Assembly (NCBI GenBank): GCA_029891345.1
Contig: CM057009.1
Coordinates: 308,800,666 to 308,864,665, forward strand
Direction of reading: 5' to 3'
From: Dryococelus australis
Lineage: Eukaryota > Arthropoda > Insecta > Phasmatodea > Phasmatidae
Length of the DNA: 64,000 nucleotides
Positions 47,471 to 57,949 of the stretch are shown here, piece by piece; position 1 is the stretch's first letter; each line of letters begins with the position of its first letter. Below the pieces are notes generated by a model. It did no database searches. It saw nothing but the letters and a program-made list of their open reading frames with translations, and was not told where the DNA came from. A program made the position numbers and the translations under genes.

Positions 47471-49369
47471 CGCCAAAGTCAAAACATTCTGTTTTGTAAT
47501 AAGGGCATCAGATAGTTGTGCAGAAGATCAGCTTCACTCCCCTGGAAGAAAACAGGCTGGAGATCACTGAACATAGCTTCTTAGTGCTGATTAAATGTCC
47601 AGGTGTCACTGATCTTACCTGAGTAATAACCACAGCTACTACATCTGTGAAGTTGGCAGTAATTAGGCAGTGACTATGTTCCACTGCAGGTGGTCCAACA
47701 TACCAATATAATCCTTGAAGGCAGTTTTTGCTCCAACTTGTCTTCAATGTATGTATGGAGGGACATTGAGAGATACGATATGGAACGTGCCGGAGAATAG
47801 GGCGCTCAGGTTAAACTCTCTGGGGATACCACCTGACAAGGATCTTCCTAAGCAATAGTAACCAGTTCAACCAAATATTTATATCTACCTCTCTTGGAAT
47901 TTCAAAGAAAAGGTAACTCCAAAGATGCAGTCAGCACCAAGTTAAGACTTGAAGTTTCATATTATGGGACATGCAGCTGATCTGCAATGACATGCACTGC
48001 TTACTGATGATGTTGCCAGCTTAATCGAGACTGCTGTGCTCATCCGAGTGATAGGGGTTGATGTCTGCTCATCTACAGCCAATGACATGCAATCTTGACA
48101 CTCACTGGTAGTATATCACTGGTACTACATAAGTTTGTTGTAAATCTATGGTTATGGAGAAATGTGGGATCACACCACCAACCATGTCCACTATGGAATA
48201 TACGTAGGTGAACTGTCTTGAAACATAACCACTTGGGCATCTTGTAATGTGATCACTGATGTTTCATTGCTATGGAATATTCCACTGACAGTTGGAGCCT
48301 GGTAGGTAGTATTTAAGAGAAGAGAACACTAGACCTCCAACATGTAAAGCTTTGGAAAATTAATTTTCTTCCTGAATTTTATGAAACTTACCCACCTTTT
48401 TTTTTAATATTTCAACTTTTAAAATTAAATGTTGATATCGCTAATTTGTTATTTGTGTGTTTTTTTTTTAATTTTCTACTGAATTTATAACAATTTTTTT
48501 TTGGTTTTCTTAGTTTTTCGATTTCGAGAATGTAACAGAAATACATTATATTGGTCGAATCAATAATGTAAACAAACATGGCCACTGCCCCTCGTGATCT
48601 GCTGGGCATGACACAAAGCCTTTAGTTCTCATTGCTGGTTTGTGGACATTTTGGTTCATACATCGAAGAGCCTCGAATACACACTGCTGATTTATAGACT
48701 TCCACAAAATGTCTGGAATTTAACCACGCTGATTTGCAGGCTAAAAAGATAGAAATAAATAACAGTCATTAGATTTTAAATTTTTTCCTTTCGAGGTAAA
48801 ACAAAAAACATTATGGTCGTTATGTCAACAATACAGCCACCACCTGATCAGAATGTCAGAACATGCAACCCTAAACATAATAATCCTTAGTCCCATTTAA
48901 TGGCATATGACCCCGAACATACTTTTCTATTCTACCCTCTGCTTATAACTTCTTCCTCTACTTCTACTTCCCTCAGAGCTTCCCACATCTTGCTTGCTTC
49001 TACACAATCGTCAGTTATTTGCATGCCAATAAAAGTGATCACGCTATATTTACCATACTTGTAACTTTCCTCAACTAACTGTAACACTGAATATATAATA
49101 TTTATCATAGACGACCACTGTCATATGCCATACTGTTCCTATCTTCACCTTCCTTCCATATTTTCTTATCCTCTTTTCCGATACTTTTTCATACATCCTT
49201 ATACAATAGCATATCAGTGTAATCCCCCTTTAATATGTGCCCAATAGTAAATGTTAAATGGGGATTCTAGCACAGGACATTTTTTGACAATTTACTGCAA
49301 AATCGCAAGGAAAAAGTAACATAACTATTTCCCATTAATTTTAACAAGGGTGCAAAAAAATTAAAGAAC
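47471..49369. other. Unassigned
   Basis: 47,470-48,350 is GC-balanced and may be the decayed interior of the element starting at 47,382. 48,350-49,369 is AT-rich with T-runs. No gene supported. Confidence 0.4.
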
Positions 49370-49610
49370 CTGAAATCTGGGGATTCAATGAAGAAACGAA
49401 ATAAATCAAGCAAATTTGTGCTAAAATCAGGCAAATTTCTCATTTTTCAAGCGGATTTTTCATATTTCTAGAAGCGACAATTTTCAGTTCGAAAAACAAG
49501 CAATTTTATCAGTTTTTTTTTAAAAAGCATGCCAGCATTGAATATCAAGCAATTTATCAGTTTTTTCTAGAAACACTAATTTTGCAAGCAATCAATCTAA
49601 ATTAAGTAAA
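49370..49610. repeat. AT-rich tandem words beside Maverick-like module 1
   Basis: Imperfect units built from 'aagcaaatttgtgctaaaa' and 'caagcaatttatcagtttt' repeat here and again at 51,890-52,200, in each case just past the 3' end of the small minus-strand gene. This places the array inside the duplicated module. Confidence 0.6.
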
Positions 49611-49725
49611 TGTAAGAGAAACACAAGCAAAATAAGTTTAAATTAAATTAAAATTTAATAATTAATTATATAAAAATTAAAAATTAAAAGGTACATATTA
49701 ATAGAATTTAAATATTTTAACGGAA

Positions 49726-50010
49726 TTAAATATCATGTACATATGTTCCATTTTTCATTTCTTTTAAACCTTTAAACTTTATACAAACTTTTTTCTCGTT
49801 TATTAGTTTTAGGTCACTTGCATCTCATATATTTTCATATCGGTCTGGTAAAATGATTTAATACTCACTATCTAGAATGCAAGTAATTTTTTTACCAAAC
49901 TTAGATTCTTGAATGTGAAAATCTGTGGCTTCGTACTAGTTGTCAATATCTAGATTCTGTAGTTTTGTGATTTAAAACAAATTGTTTAACTCTCTGAGCA
50001 GTGTTTCCAT
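49726..50010 (-). pseudogene. Small gene of the Maverick-like module (copy 1)
   Basis: About 94 codons in one frame, broken by four in-frame stops but no frameshift. It begins METLLRELNNLF and goes on with KLQNLDIDN, ESKFGKKITCILDSEY, IILPDRYENI and LKLINEKKVCIKFKGLKEMK with NGTY. It aligns along its length with the copy at 52,246-52,539. The KFG...LPxxY...KGLK pattern is one I associate with small genes next to PolB in insect Maverick/adintovirus-like loci, possibly an OB-fold DNA-binding protein; that role is inferred. It is divergent from the CxxC gene at 50,264. Confidence 0.6.
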
Positions 50011-50263
50011 TTTTCTTTTATTTATATAAAAAAAAGTATATATAAAGAAAAGAAAAAACAAAAATTTGTGTTTGATATATAAAATAAAATAAAAACCTAT
50101 CTTAATAGTTTTAATGATTTACTCTCATTACACGCTTTACATGTTTTTGTTGGATAATTGTCGTGTTGGGTTTCATTGAAAACATCTAGTGCCGTATTGC
50201 GTAATTTGGAAATATATAATTTTTTTCTTATAAATAAAAAATATAGCGACACCCCCTGACAAA

Positions 50264-50392
50264 ATGGAAAATACTAACATTTGTAGAAAGTGTAACGATT
50301 TATTAATAAAACAAAGTTTTTACTTGCAATGGGTTGAAACATATACGAAAAATAGTCAATACCAACTAGTGCTTAAAGTCCGGCCTCTGTAA
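50264..50392 (+). CDS. Small CxxC protein of the Maverick-like module (copy 1)
   Basis: An intact 42-codon frame beginning MENTNICRKCNDLLIKQSFY. It matches the start of the copy at 52,610 (MENQEKQCKNCVELLNMGSF) in the MEN start, the CxxC pair, the D/E-LL and the SF position. The second CxxC pair of the other copy is missing, so it is probably a truncated remnant of a zinc-binding protein. Function unknown. Confidence 0.5.
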   Translation: MENTNICRKCNDLLIKQSFYLQWVETYTKNSQYQLVLKVRPL

Positions 50393-51889
50393 TTTCAGTG
50401 TTTTATATATATATCCATCTTTCAGCAGGCTGGTCGCATTCTAAAAGGTTCAGTCCTCTGCAAAACCAAGCAAGCACATACTTAAGCATCTGGATAATAA
50501 AGTATTAAAGACAGAGTTCTTTATTTTCTTTTCAATAAAAATTTAGTGATGTAGATATGAATTGCCACACATACACACACCCACATATACAGTTTTCGAA
50601 TAAACACTACACATCTGTATTTAATTATGAACTTTGTGTTGCGGTGACAATCTATAATTTTAATGTCGTAAGCTGTGAGCGATGATTATCCAAGCAAGGG
50701 CTGGGGAGAGGGGATAAGGCACCATAAAACATAAGTTGTCTCTGGCAAGGGGGCCTCTAAGCTTTGACCCTGCTGGAATGGGAGAGGAACAGAGCTCAGG
50801 GTGCCTCAGTTCAGAAGTGGCTTTTCACCCTTGGTGGCATGCATGGCGAAGCAGGATACACCTACGCTAGCAAGCTCCATTGTTACTCAGGCCACTGAGC
50901 ACGCTCGTGCGCTCACACCGAGAAAAAGGCGTTTCCTACTACAAGTAGCGTGAAATTATAAGGTGGCAGACAATGTACATTCAGTTACACTTTGCATTTA
51001 AGGTCATATTTAACGATTATTTTTTAAGTTGTGATTTGTAATCAAATGATTATAGTTTTCAAAATATTGCACCAAAAAATCGAAAATTTCGGAATATAGG
51101 AGCTCAAGATTCTATGCTCCTAATCAACTTTACGAAATAAATAAACTGACGTGAACTGTATCTTATCCACAACATGTTAATTAATGATCATGGATATTTA
51201 ACAATGGGTACTCGGGTACTTGTATCCTGAATCTATTTTTTAAAGAGGTATTTATGTTTTTGCCAATACATTTTTGTTCGTGCAGAGAAACTAATAAATA
51301 TTAATATTATTTTCTCTTGGACGAATAAAACAGTGTTCGCAAAAGCATCAATGCAAATTTTAAAATAGTTTTAGGATGCCGCTACCCAAGAACCGATTTT
51401 TAACATTCTTGATGCTTAATTAACAATTTATTTATATTATATAGATCACATGACTTGTGATGTAGTTGGCAAACTTAATTAGGAGCGTAGAAACTTGGGC
51501 TCCCATATTTCAAAATTTTCGAATTTTCAGTGCTATATTTTGATAACTATAACCATTTTACTACACATATTTACATTTGTGTGGTCCTTAAATAAATCTA
51601 TTTCAGATAACGAAATAAAATATTATACCGAAAGATGGTCTTTAATTGGCATACATAATACAGAGATGTATACATGGGGTTGCGAAGTACGACTAAAGCA
51701 TTCGACAGTTAACGCACGTCGTTCATACAGATACACTTTAAGCTGAATTTAACACCAGATAAAAAACGCAGTTAATCACAAATTACTTTTACGTGCTACG
51801 CATGGGATAAGAATAAATTTGCAGTGAACGACTACGTCATCGGCAATTATGAGTATATGTACAATGCCGATCCTGGACCACCCCACACT
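50393..51889. other. Spacer between the two Maverick-like modules
   Basis: A GC-rich ~250-bp block at 50,690-50,950 contrasts strongly with AT-rich flanks and looks like an inserted repeat; I cannot name it. An 83-codon plus frame at 51,495-51,746 has no recognised motif. Confidence 0.45.
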
Positions 51890-52200
51890 TCCATCGAAAA
51901 ACCAAGCAATTTAACCAAAATTCAAGCAACTTTTTATCGTTTTCAAGTTTCTAGAAACCTCATTTGACTCCAATTTTCATTTCCCAAAACATGCCAAAAT
52001 CATGTAAATTTAAGCTAAAAACAAGCAAATTTTTCAATTTTTCCAAAAATAGTCTGTGCAGGATTTGTGTTAATTTAAAAACAACAAATTTATGCTAAAA
52101 TCAAGTACATTTACAATTTTTCCAAATATTTGCTCAGGATTTTTATTAATTAAAAACAGCAAATTTATGCTAAAAACAAGCAAAATAAGCTAAAAATGAA
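51890..52200. repeat. ~70-bp AT-rich tandem repeat beside module 2
   Basis: Units of the form 'aaatttatgctaaaa(a/t)caag' followed by 'caatttttccaaa' and 'caggatttttattaatt' recur about three times. They correspond to the array at 49,370-49,610. Confidence 0.7.
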
Positions 52201-52245
52201 ATAAAATATTTAAAAAAGACTTATATTAAAATAATTCATATATTC

Positions 52246-52539
52246 TTAAGAGAATCCTAGATCATTGATAAATTTACCTTTTTTCATGTCTTTTAAGCTT
52301 CTACACACTATAAAAACTTCTTTCTCATTTATTACTTTCAAAGTATTTTCATCAAACATTTTCACATAGAGGTCTGGTAATTAAACTTTAAACTTAGTTT
52401 CCAGAATTTAATTAACTTTTTAACCAAACTTAGATAAATAAATTTAATAATCTGTATCAGTGATCAATTTATTTATTTCTAAATCTTGCAGTTTAGTCAA
52501 GTCAAACGAATTGTTTAACTTCTTGAGCAGAGATTACAT
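52246..52539 (-). pseudogene. Small gene of the Maverick-like module (copy 2)
   Basis: About 98 codons in a single frame with five in-frame stops and no frameshift: SLLKKLNNSFDLTKLQDLE, LSKFG, ILETKFKV, LPDLYVKMFDENTLKVINEK and SLKDMKKGKF. Identity with copy 1 is clear (KFG, LPD, Y, INEK, LK-MK-G). It is transcribed away from the CxxC gene at 52,610, leaving only a 70-bp shared intergenic gap. It may be a single-strand DNA-binding accessory of the PolB downstream; this is inferred. Confidence 0.62.
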
Positions 52540-52609
52540 TTTGAATTATAAAGAAAAAAATGTATAAAACATTTTAAAAAATATCTTATATAAATTATTA
52601 AATAAAAAA

Positions 52610-52833
52610 ATGGAAAATCAGGAAAAGCAATGTAAAAATTGTGTCGAATTATTAAACATGGGAAGTTTTTCACCACAAAAATACACAAAAGATAAGCAAA
52701 TTAACACTTGCAAAAATTGTATTCGTTTGTTTACTATATAACAATATGAGTTAAATAATTAAACAATAATATATGAATGTGGTAAATATGTTTCAAAAGG
52801 ATATCTAAAAAAGCAAAAAAAATACTAAAGTAC
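52610..52833 (+). pseudogene. CxxC zinc protein of the Maverick-like module (copy 2)
   Basis: Intact for 43 codons (MENQEKQCKNCVELLNMGSF ... INTCKNCIRLFTI), with two CxxC pairs about 25 residues apart, a zinc-ribbon-like layout. After a TAA the same frame continues with a second TAA and then YECGKYVSKGYLKKQKKY, which looks like a CGK-type finger end with the terminal His lost. So the parent protein was probably about 70 residues. It shares direction with the ORF and PolB downstream. Confidence 0.6.
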
Positions 52834-53233
52834 TCAAACATATCTTATACCTACAAGTTAATTATCAAACAAAAACACATGCAGCATATAATGAAAATAA
52901 CGCTAACGATTCTTCTATCCTCATAAAAATACAACTGATAAACTTACAACAAATTGTAAACAATCTTTTAGCGAATAGTCTAGAAATATTCACGAGTTAA
53001 ATAAAGATGAAAGGAAAGAGAAAGTACTATGTGAATTTGGCAAATTTATTTGTAATAAATAACTAAAAAGGCAGCAGAATCGGAAAAAAACACATAAAAG
53101 ATAGAAAAAAAATTATTACAAATAATTTAATAGTCTATAAGAAAGTTAAATAAAAGTGATTTCATTATTTTCAATAACTTTATTTTTTATTTTTTATTGT
53201 TAATTTTTTTTCCATTTAAATACAACTATAAAG

Positions 53234-53380
53234 ATGGAGAAATCTAATATAACTAGTAGGTTGAGTGAAATGAGAGCTTGGGAGTTAAGAGTTATTGCAA
53301 AAAATTTAGAAATTTCATATTGGTATAATCTAAGGAAAGCTGATTTAATTTCATTTATTATACAAAGAATATTAAATTAA
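53234..53380 (+). CDS. Short helical (Rho-N/HeH-like) N-terminal module of PolB
   Basis: An intact 48-codon ORF: MRAWELRVIAKNLEISYWYN then LRKADLISFIIQRI. The pattern L-x-x-IAK-x-x-x-I-x-x-x-x-x-LRKADLI matches the helix-extended-helix (Rho-N-like) segment that starts many insect Maverick/adintovirus-like polymerase proteins. It sits 0.6 kb before recognisable PolB, with weak coding traces between (for example KKYIVNKAFKGMLSTYNIEN at about 53,665), so it is probably the N-terminus of the same gene rather than a separate one. AT-rich codon use like its neighbours. Confidence 0.6.
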   Translation: MEKSNITSRLSEMRAWELRVIAKNLEISYWYNLRKADLISFIIQRILN

Positions 53381-53959
53381 TAAAAAAAGAATTTGGCAAA
53401 ATTACCTTTTTCAGCTTACAAAATATCATAAAAAAGATAAAAATAATTTAAAGAAAATATTTCCATTTTCTTATAATATATTTGTAAAACCAAGAGATGA
53501 GAGTAAGCTGATAAAATAATGACTAACAAAGAATAATTTTACTAATTTACAGTTGCCTGATGCTTATATCAATGAATAATGAACAAGATAAAAATGAATT
53601 AAAAGAAATATTCTCCTATTCTACTAATGTATAGGTAAACAAAAGACATATAAGAACCTATAAAAAATACATAGTTAATAAAGCCTTTAAAGGCATGTTA
53701 TCCACATATAACATTGAAAATAGCTTTCATTTAGTACAAACTTATCATTTTTAACTTCAGTATAAAATAAGTTATTTGAAATAATACGCAAAAATCTTAG
53801 AACATTTAGAGGATTGATAAATAACATTAATTTATTTACCAATTGTCACAAGCAAGAGAATAATCAAGTAGATCATTTATGTTTCAATTATTTAATCATA
53901 CAATATTAAATGAAGGGGAAATTATAAAGATTTAGAAACTCATACAACAGGAATTACTT

Positions 53960-55470
53960 AAACACTTAACCGAATTTCAAACAAGAGGTTCAGGATGGAC
54001 TTTAGAAAAAATATTTGGAGCATTATTAGCTATAAAGAAGTATAATCCATTAAATGGAGCTTGATATATTAATCTACCAGAAGAAATTAAAAAATGTTTT
54101 TGCTAGGCAATGAAATCTGCATTGTTTCCAGCAGACAACCTTTCGGATAGAGTAACTAAATATAAAAATGTAGGGATTAATATCGAAAAAGTGATAGATG
54201 AATATGAATATCCTATTTTAATTTATGATATATCACAAATATAAAATCAAATTGATACATTAAAAAATGTATACTCAATTGAAGGTAAATCCACAGTATA
54301 TGCACTATAACTCAGAAAGAAGAAAAATTATAAGCATATAAATTTACTTTATTTCAAAGACGATAAAAACTCACATTATTGTTGGATAAAAGCTTTATCG
54401 ACACTGCTTTCAGCACAAAATAATAATCAGCAACATAAAACATATATATGTGATATGTGTCTTCGATTCTTTTAATCACGATAAAAAATAAATAAGCATA
54501 CAGAGGTCTGTCTGTTCTAAAAATGAACCAGTAAGAATCACTTTACCTTCGAAATGTGAACAAATTAAAAAATTACAAACATATAACAAAAGTTCCTTTT
54601 TCAATATATGCAGATTTCGAATCAATCCTAAAGAAAATATAAACAGCTAAACCAAATCCGAAGGAAATAAAAATAAAACAAGTTAATCCAAAAATATCCA
54701 GTGTTAACAGAGGATGATATTGATACTGACTTATATAAGGATAAACTTAAAAAATATATAAACTTACAAATGCACAAATAAATACCATTGATGTAAAACT
54801 CAATGATGAATCATATACAATGAAATACCAATCACACGAAGCATCTGGCTTTCGTTATTATATCGTATCTAGTAATGGCGATTATAAACCACCTGTTGTA
54901 TATGGAGGCACATTTGCTCATCAGCATTTTATACAAGCAATGAAAAAAGAAGTAGAAAAATTTGGGGAAATATATTCACAAATTGAAGCGATGCACCCAC
55001 TAACAAAAGAAGAAAAACATTATATAATATATCTAAAAAATGTACTGTATCCCAGTGTGAATATATGGAGTTAAATAAAAAAGTACACCATGATCGTATA
55101 ACTAGAAAATGTATTAATCCTATATGTAACAAATGTAATCTACAAGCAAAATTACCCAATTTTGTTCCAATATATTTTCATAATTGGGTGTGACGCTCAT
55201 TTATTTATTAAAGAGCTAGGATACGATAAAAAATATTTATTTATGTGCAAGTACTGAAGAAAAGTTTCTTACTTTTGGGAAACAAACAAAAAAATTAAAA
55301 ATGATATTTATTGACATATTTAAATTTATGGCAAGTAGTTTAAATAAACTTATGTCTAATTTAATTAAAGATTAAATGAAACACACACAAAAACATTTTC
55401 CAGAAGATAAAGTAGATTTAGTTTGTAGAAAAGGTGTTTATCCATACATATCGGCATTATACATCTACTA
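53960..55470 (+). pseudogene. DNA polymerase B, N-terminal half (Maverick/adintovirus-like)
   Basis: One frame runs about 560 bp with six in-frame stops and no frameshift: FQTRGSGWTLEKIF, KKYNPLNGA, KSALFPADN, NYKHINLLYF, NSHYCWIKALSTLLSA and TYICDMCLRFF. After a frame change comes VPFSIYADFESILKK, with the 3'-5' exonuclease DxE motif intact, then an 84-codon open part (54,820-55,074; SGFRYYIVSSNGDYKPPVVY). CNKCNLQAKLPNFVPIYFHN follows, then FIDIFKFMASSLNKLMSNL and CRKGVYPY. This is the standard N-terminal and exonuclease layout of protein-primed-type PolB in Mavericks and relatives. The polymerase palm is absent: coding stops near 55,470. Confidence 0.83.
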
Positions 55471-55479
55471 TTATGTCCA

Positions 55480-57949
55480 GACAAACTTGAATCGGATACT
55501 ACAATAAATATTAAATTATAAAGAATCCCTTGCACCGAGCTGTACCTTCCCCGAGCTATACAAGGGAGGGACTGAGTAAGGCACAGGAGACGAAAACAAA
55601 AAGATCCACAAAAGTTAAAGGTACACCGCAATATTACTTTCAGTTATCCCATAAAATCTGAATGCCTCCCATGTGCAACAGCGTCCTCCCCCAGCTGCAG
55701 TTCGGAACGAATTAAACTATAGCGGATGCTGCTGTTGGCTAGTACCAGCTGTGAGTGCCTGTAATAATAATGAAAATATAATGAAAGGGTAAACGTGGGA
55801 AGAGGTGAATGTCAACGAAAGGAGAAAAATGAACAAACAGTAGCAATATGTACATGATGACCAGGAGGATCACTGGAGACTATGTCCAATAAAAGAAAGG
55901 GGAATGTCACTGAAATATAGCATACATTAAAATACATGTACAAATAGAAAAAAAGGAATGTCACCATCAAACAATGGAGGAAAAGGAAATGCGAGTTTGT
56001 ATAAGTGTTAACACCAATATTGTGTCTGTGGCAGCAATTACATTTTATCAATACTCTGTCAATTTTTCTGGTGTTTCGCATACTAATATTTGTACTGTTG
56101 ATGTTTGTGTGCGATAACATAGTAGTATAACTGCTGAAGATGCAAATGATAAACCAAGTGCATCTACGACCTCAAAAAGGCTTAAGTGTTTATACAAGTA
56201 AACGACAATGCTTGCTTCACAGATTGGCTAGGATAAGGAAGCAATATATATATTTATTTTCAAAAAACGATGTGCTTACCTAATATATTGATTAATGAAG
56301 TCTGCTACCACAAACATTTTTCACTCTTCATTTTCAACTTACATGTTTTTGTCTAGTGGACATTCGGTTTTCTATACATACCTAGAGGCAATTGCACGAA
56401 AAGCAGGATCGGCTCTCAAGAACTCCCTGTTAAGAGCCGCCTAAATCTCTTCACTCACTCGCGAAAAACAGCATATGAATTGTGTCCAATGTTACATCAT
56501 TTTTTTCTGAATTGAATAAAGAGATTAAACATCTAACAATCTTCTGTGATAGTGCATATGCACAGAACAAAACCTAAACTGTTCCGATTTCTCCACTTTA
56601 TAGTTAATGATGCCAAGTGTCTTGTTTATGTGAAAATGGTGTTATCAAGCCGAAACACCTGACGACTATGTGGATCATTTCAAAGTGCATGAAGTAAGCC
56701 CTCACCATTTCATGTCTTGGAAGTTTATCAACCAATGATTCGCCAATGGACAAGTTATTTGACACCTCTCTACCGAAAAGTAAGCCTATTTAAAACAAGG
56801 CCTGTAAAGCATATAATTTCCGTGGATCACCCACGAATCGTGGAATACTGAGACACTTACAATGGGCACTGGGAGGGCCTGATGTAAAAGGTATAAGATA
56901 AATATCATGCTTACCAGCGATAGTAGGGGTAGCATGTATGTTTGAGTATGCTAGGGAGACATAAGTGGCCTAAGTGCCATTTGAGTAACCTGTAAATGGG
57001 TGTCTGAGAGAGAGATACTAATTGCCGGCATCCTTTAACCTAGGAAACTGATCATCCCCCCGCCCCTCTCTGGGAGGTATGTTGTAGTTGGCTGATGGGT
57101 TCTTCCACCCCTTCTGAGATGTGCTGTGATTGGCCGTTGTTTGTGAGGGTACCCTTTCGGTAAACAAAACGCACAGAATACATTTTTGTGACTTAAAAAA
57201 AATTTTCCAGTAAGTTTGGAGGGGGATTGGCTAGGGACAGGGTATGGGGGTGTAGGTTTGAGGCGTTAGTCAGTCCTAGGTTCGAGACCTGTATATGCTC
57301 GTTAAAACGTTAATAGATGTTATTGTGTAATAAGTAATTTCATGAGTAATTGCATAATGAGTAATTTCATCCTGAGTAATTGCTTAATAAACAATTATGA
57401 GTTCCGAGAGTAATTACATGTACCGAGACTAAGTACACATACCGAGAGTAATTACACACTAAGTACATATCCTACCCTGACCACTGCTCTAATGCAACTG
57501 AGCTGTGGATCTCTGATACGTTTGGGATATACATCCGCCTTCCAGGATTGTGTAATATAGGTAAGGGAGCTGAGCATATGCCTGCAGGGAACCGGACTGC
57601 CTCCGGTTCCGAATGCCTGAACCTCTAGGCTCAGACTGCGAGTAACACTCTTCCTCACCACATAGAAGCGCTGGATCTCTATAGTTCCCCCGCTCTTGCC
57701 GGTTGACTGCCCACTTAGAAAGTGAATGTTCCGTATTTCTACCCAAAAGTAATACACCATTATTATTCTATGTTGCCTCACATAGATGTATGTCAAACAC
57801 ATCATTAGGAATTCATGTTGATATTACTTGTAAAAGTAAATATCTACCCACACTGAATCAACCATGTCTTCCTCACATAAACAGTGAAGTATTTAAACCA
57901 CCACTGGTGAAAGTACATTTTTACATTTAATATTTCCATCAGTTTTTGT
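55480..57949. other. Unassigned; SINE fragment and short repeats
   Basis: 55,500-55,780 is GC-balanced and marks the break in PolB. 57,000-57,320 is GC-richer, with an isolated ggttcgagacc box. 57,320-57,470 holds imperfect repeats of gagtaatt and ccgagagtaattacac. 57,480-57,750 has two overlapping minus frames (85 and 117 codons) without a recognised domain. Confidence 0.45.
56390..56465 (+). mobile_element. SINE 3'-end fragment
   Basis: cggctctcaagaactccctgttaagagccgcctaaatct matches the 3' body of the 43.4-kb SINE and the 45.2-kb fragment. The tRNA-like head is missing. Confidence 0.6.

Noticed and set aside
57286-57296. A tRNA gene suggested by ggttcgagacc
   Set aside because: No A box, acceptor stem or anticodon arm can be formed around it; a lone B box is too weak.
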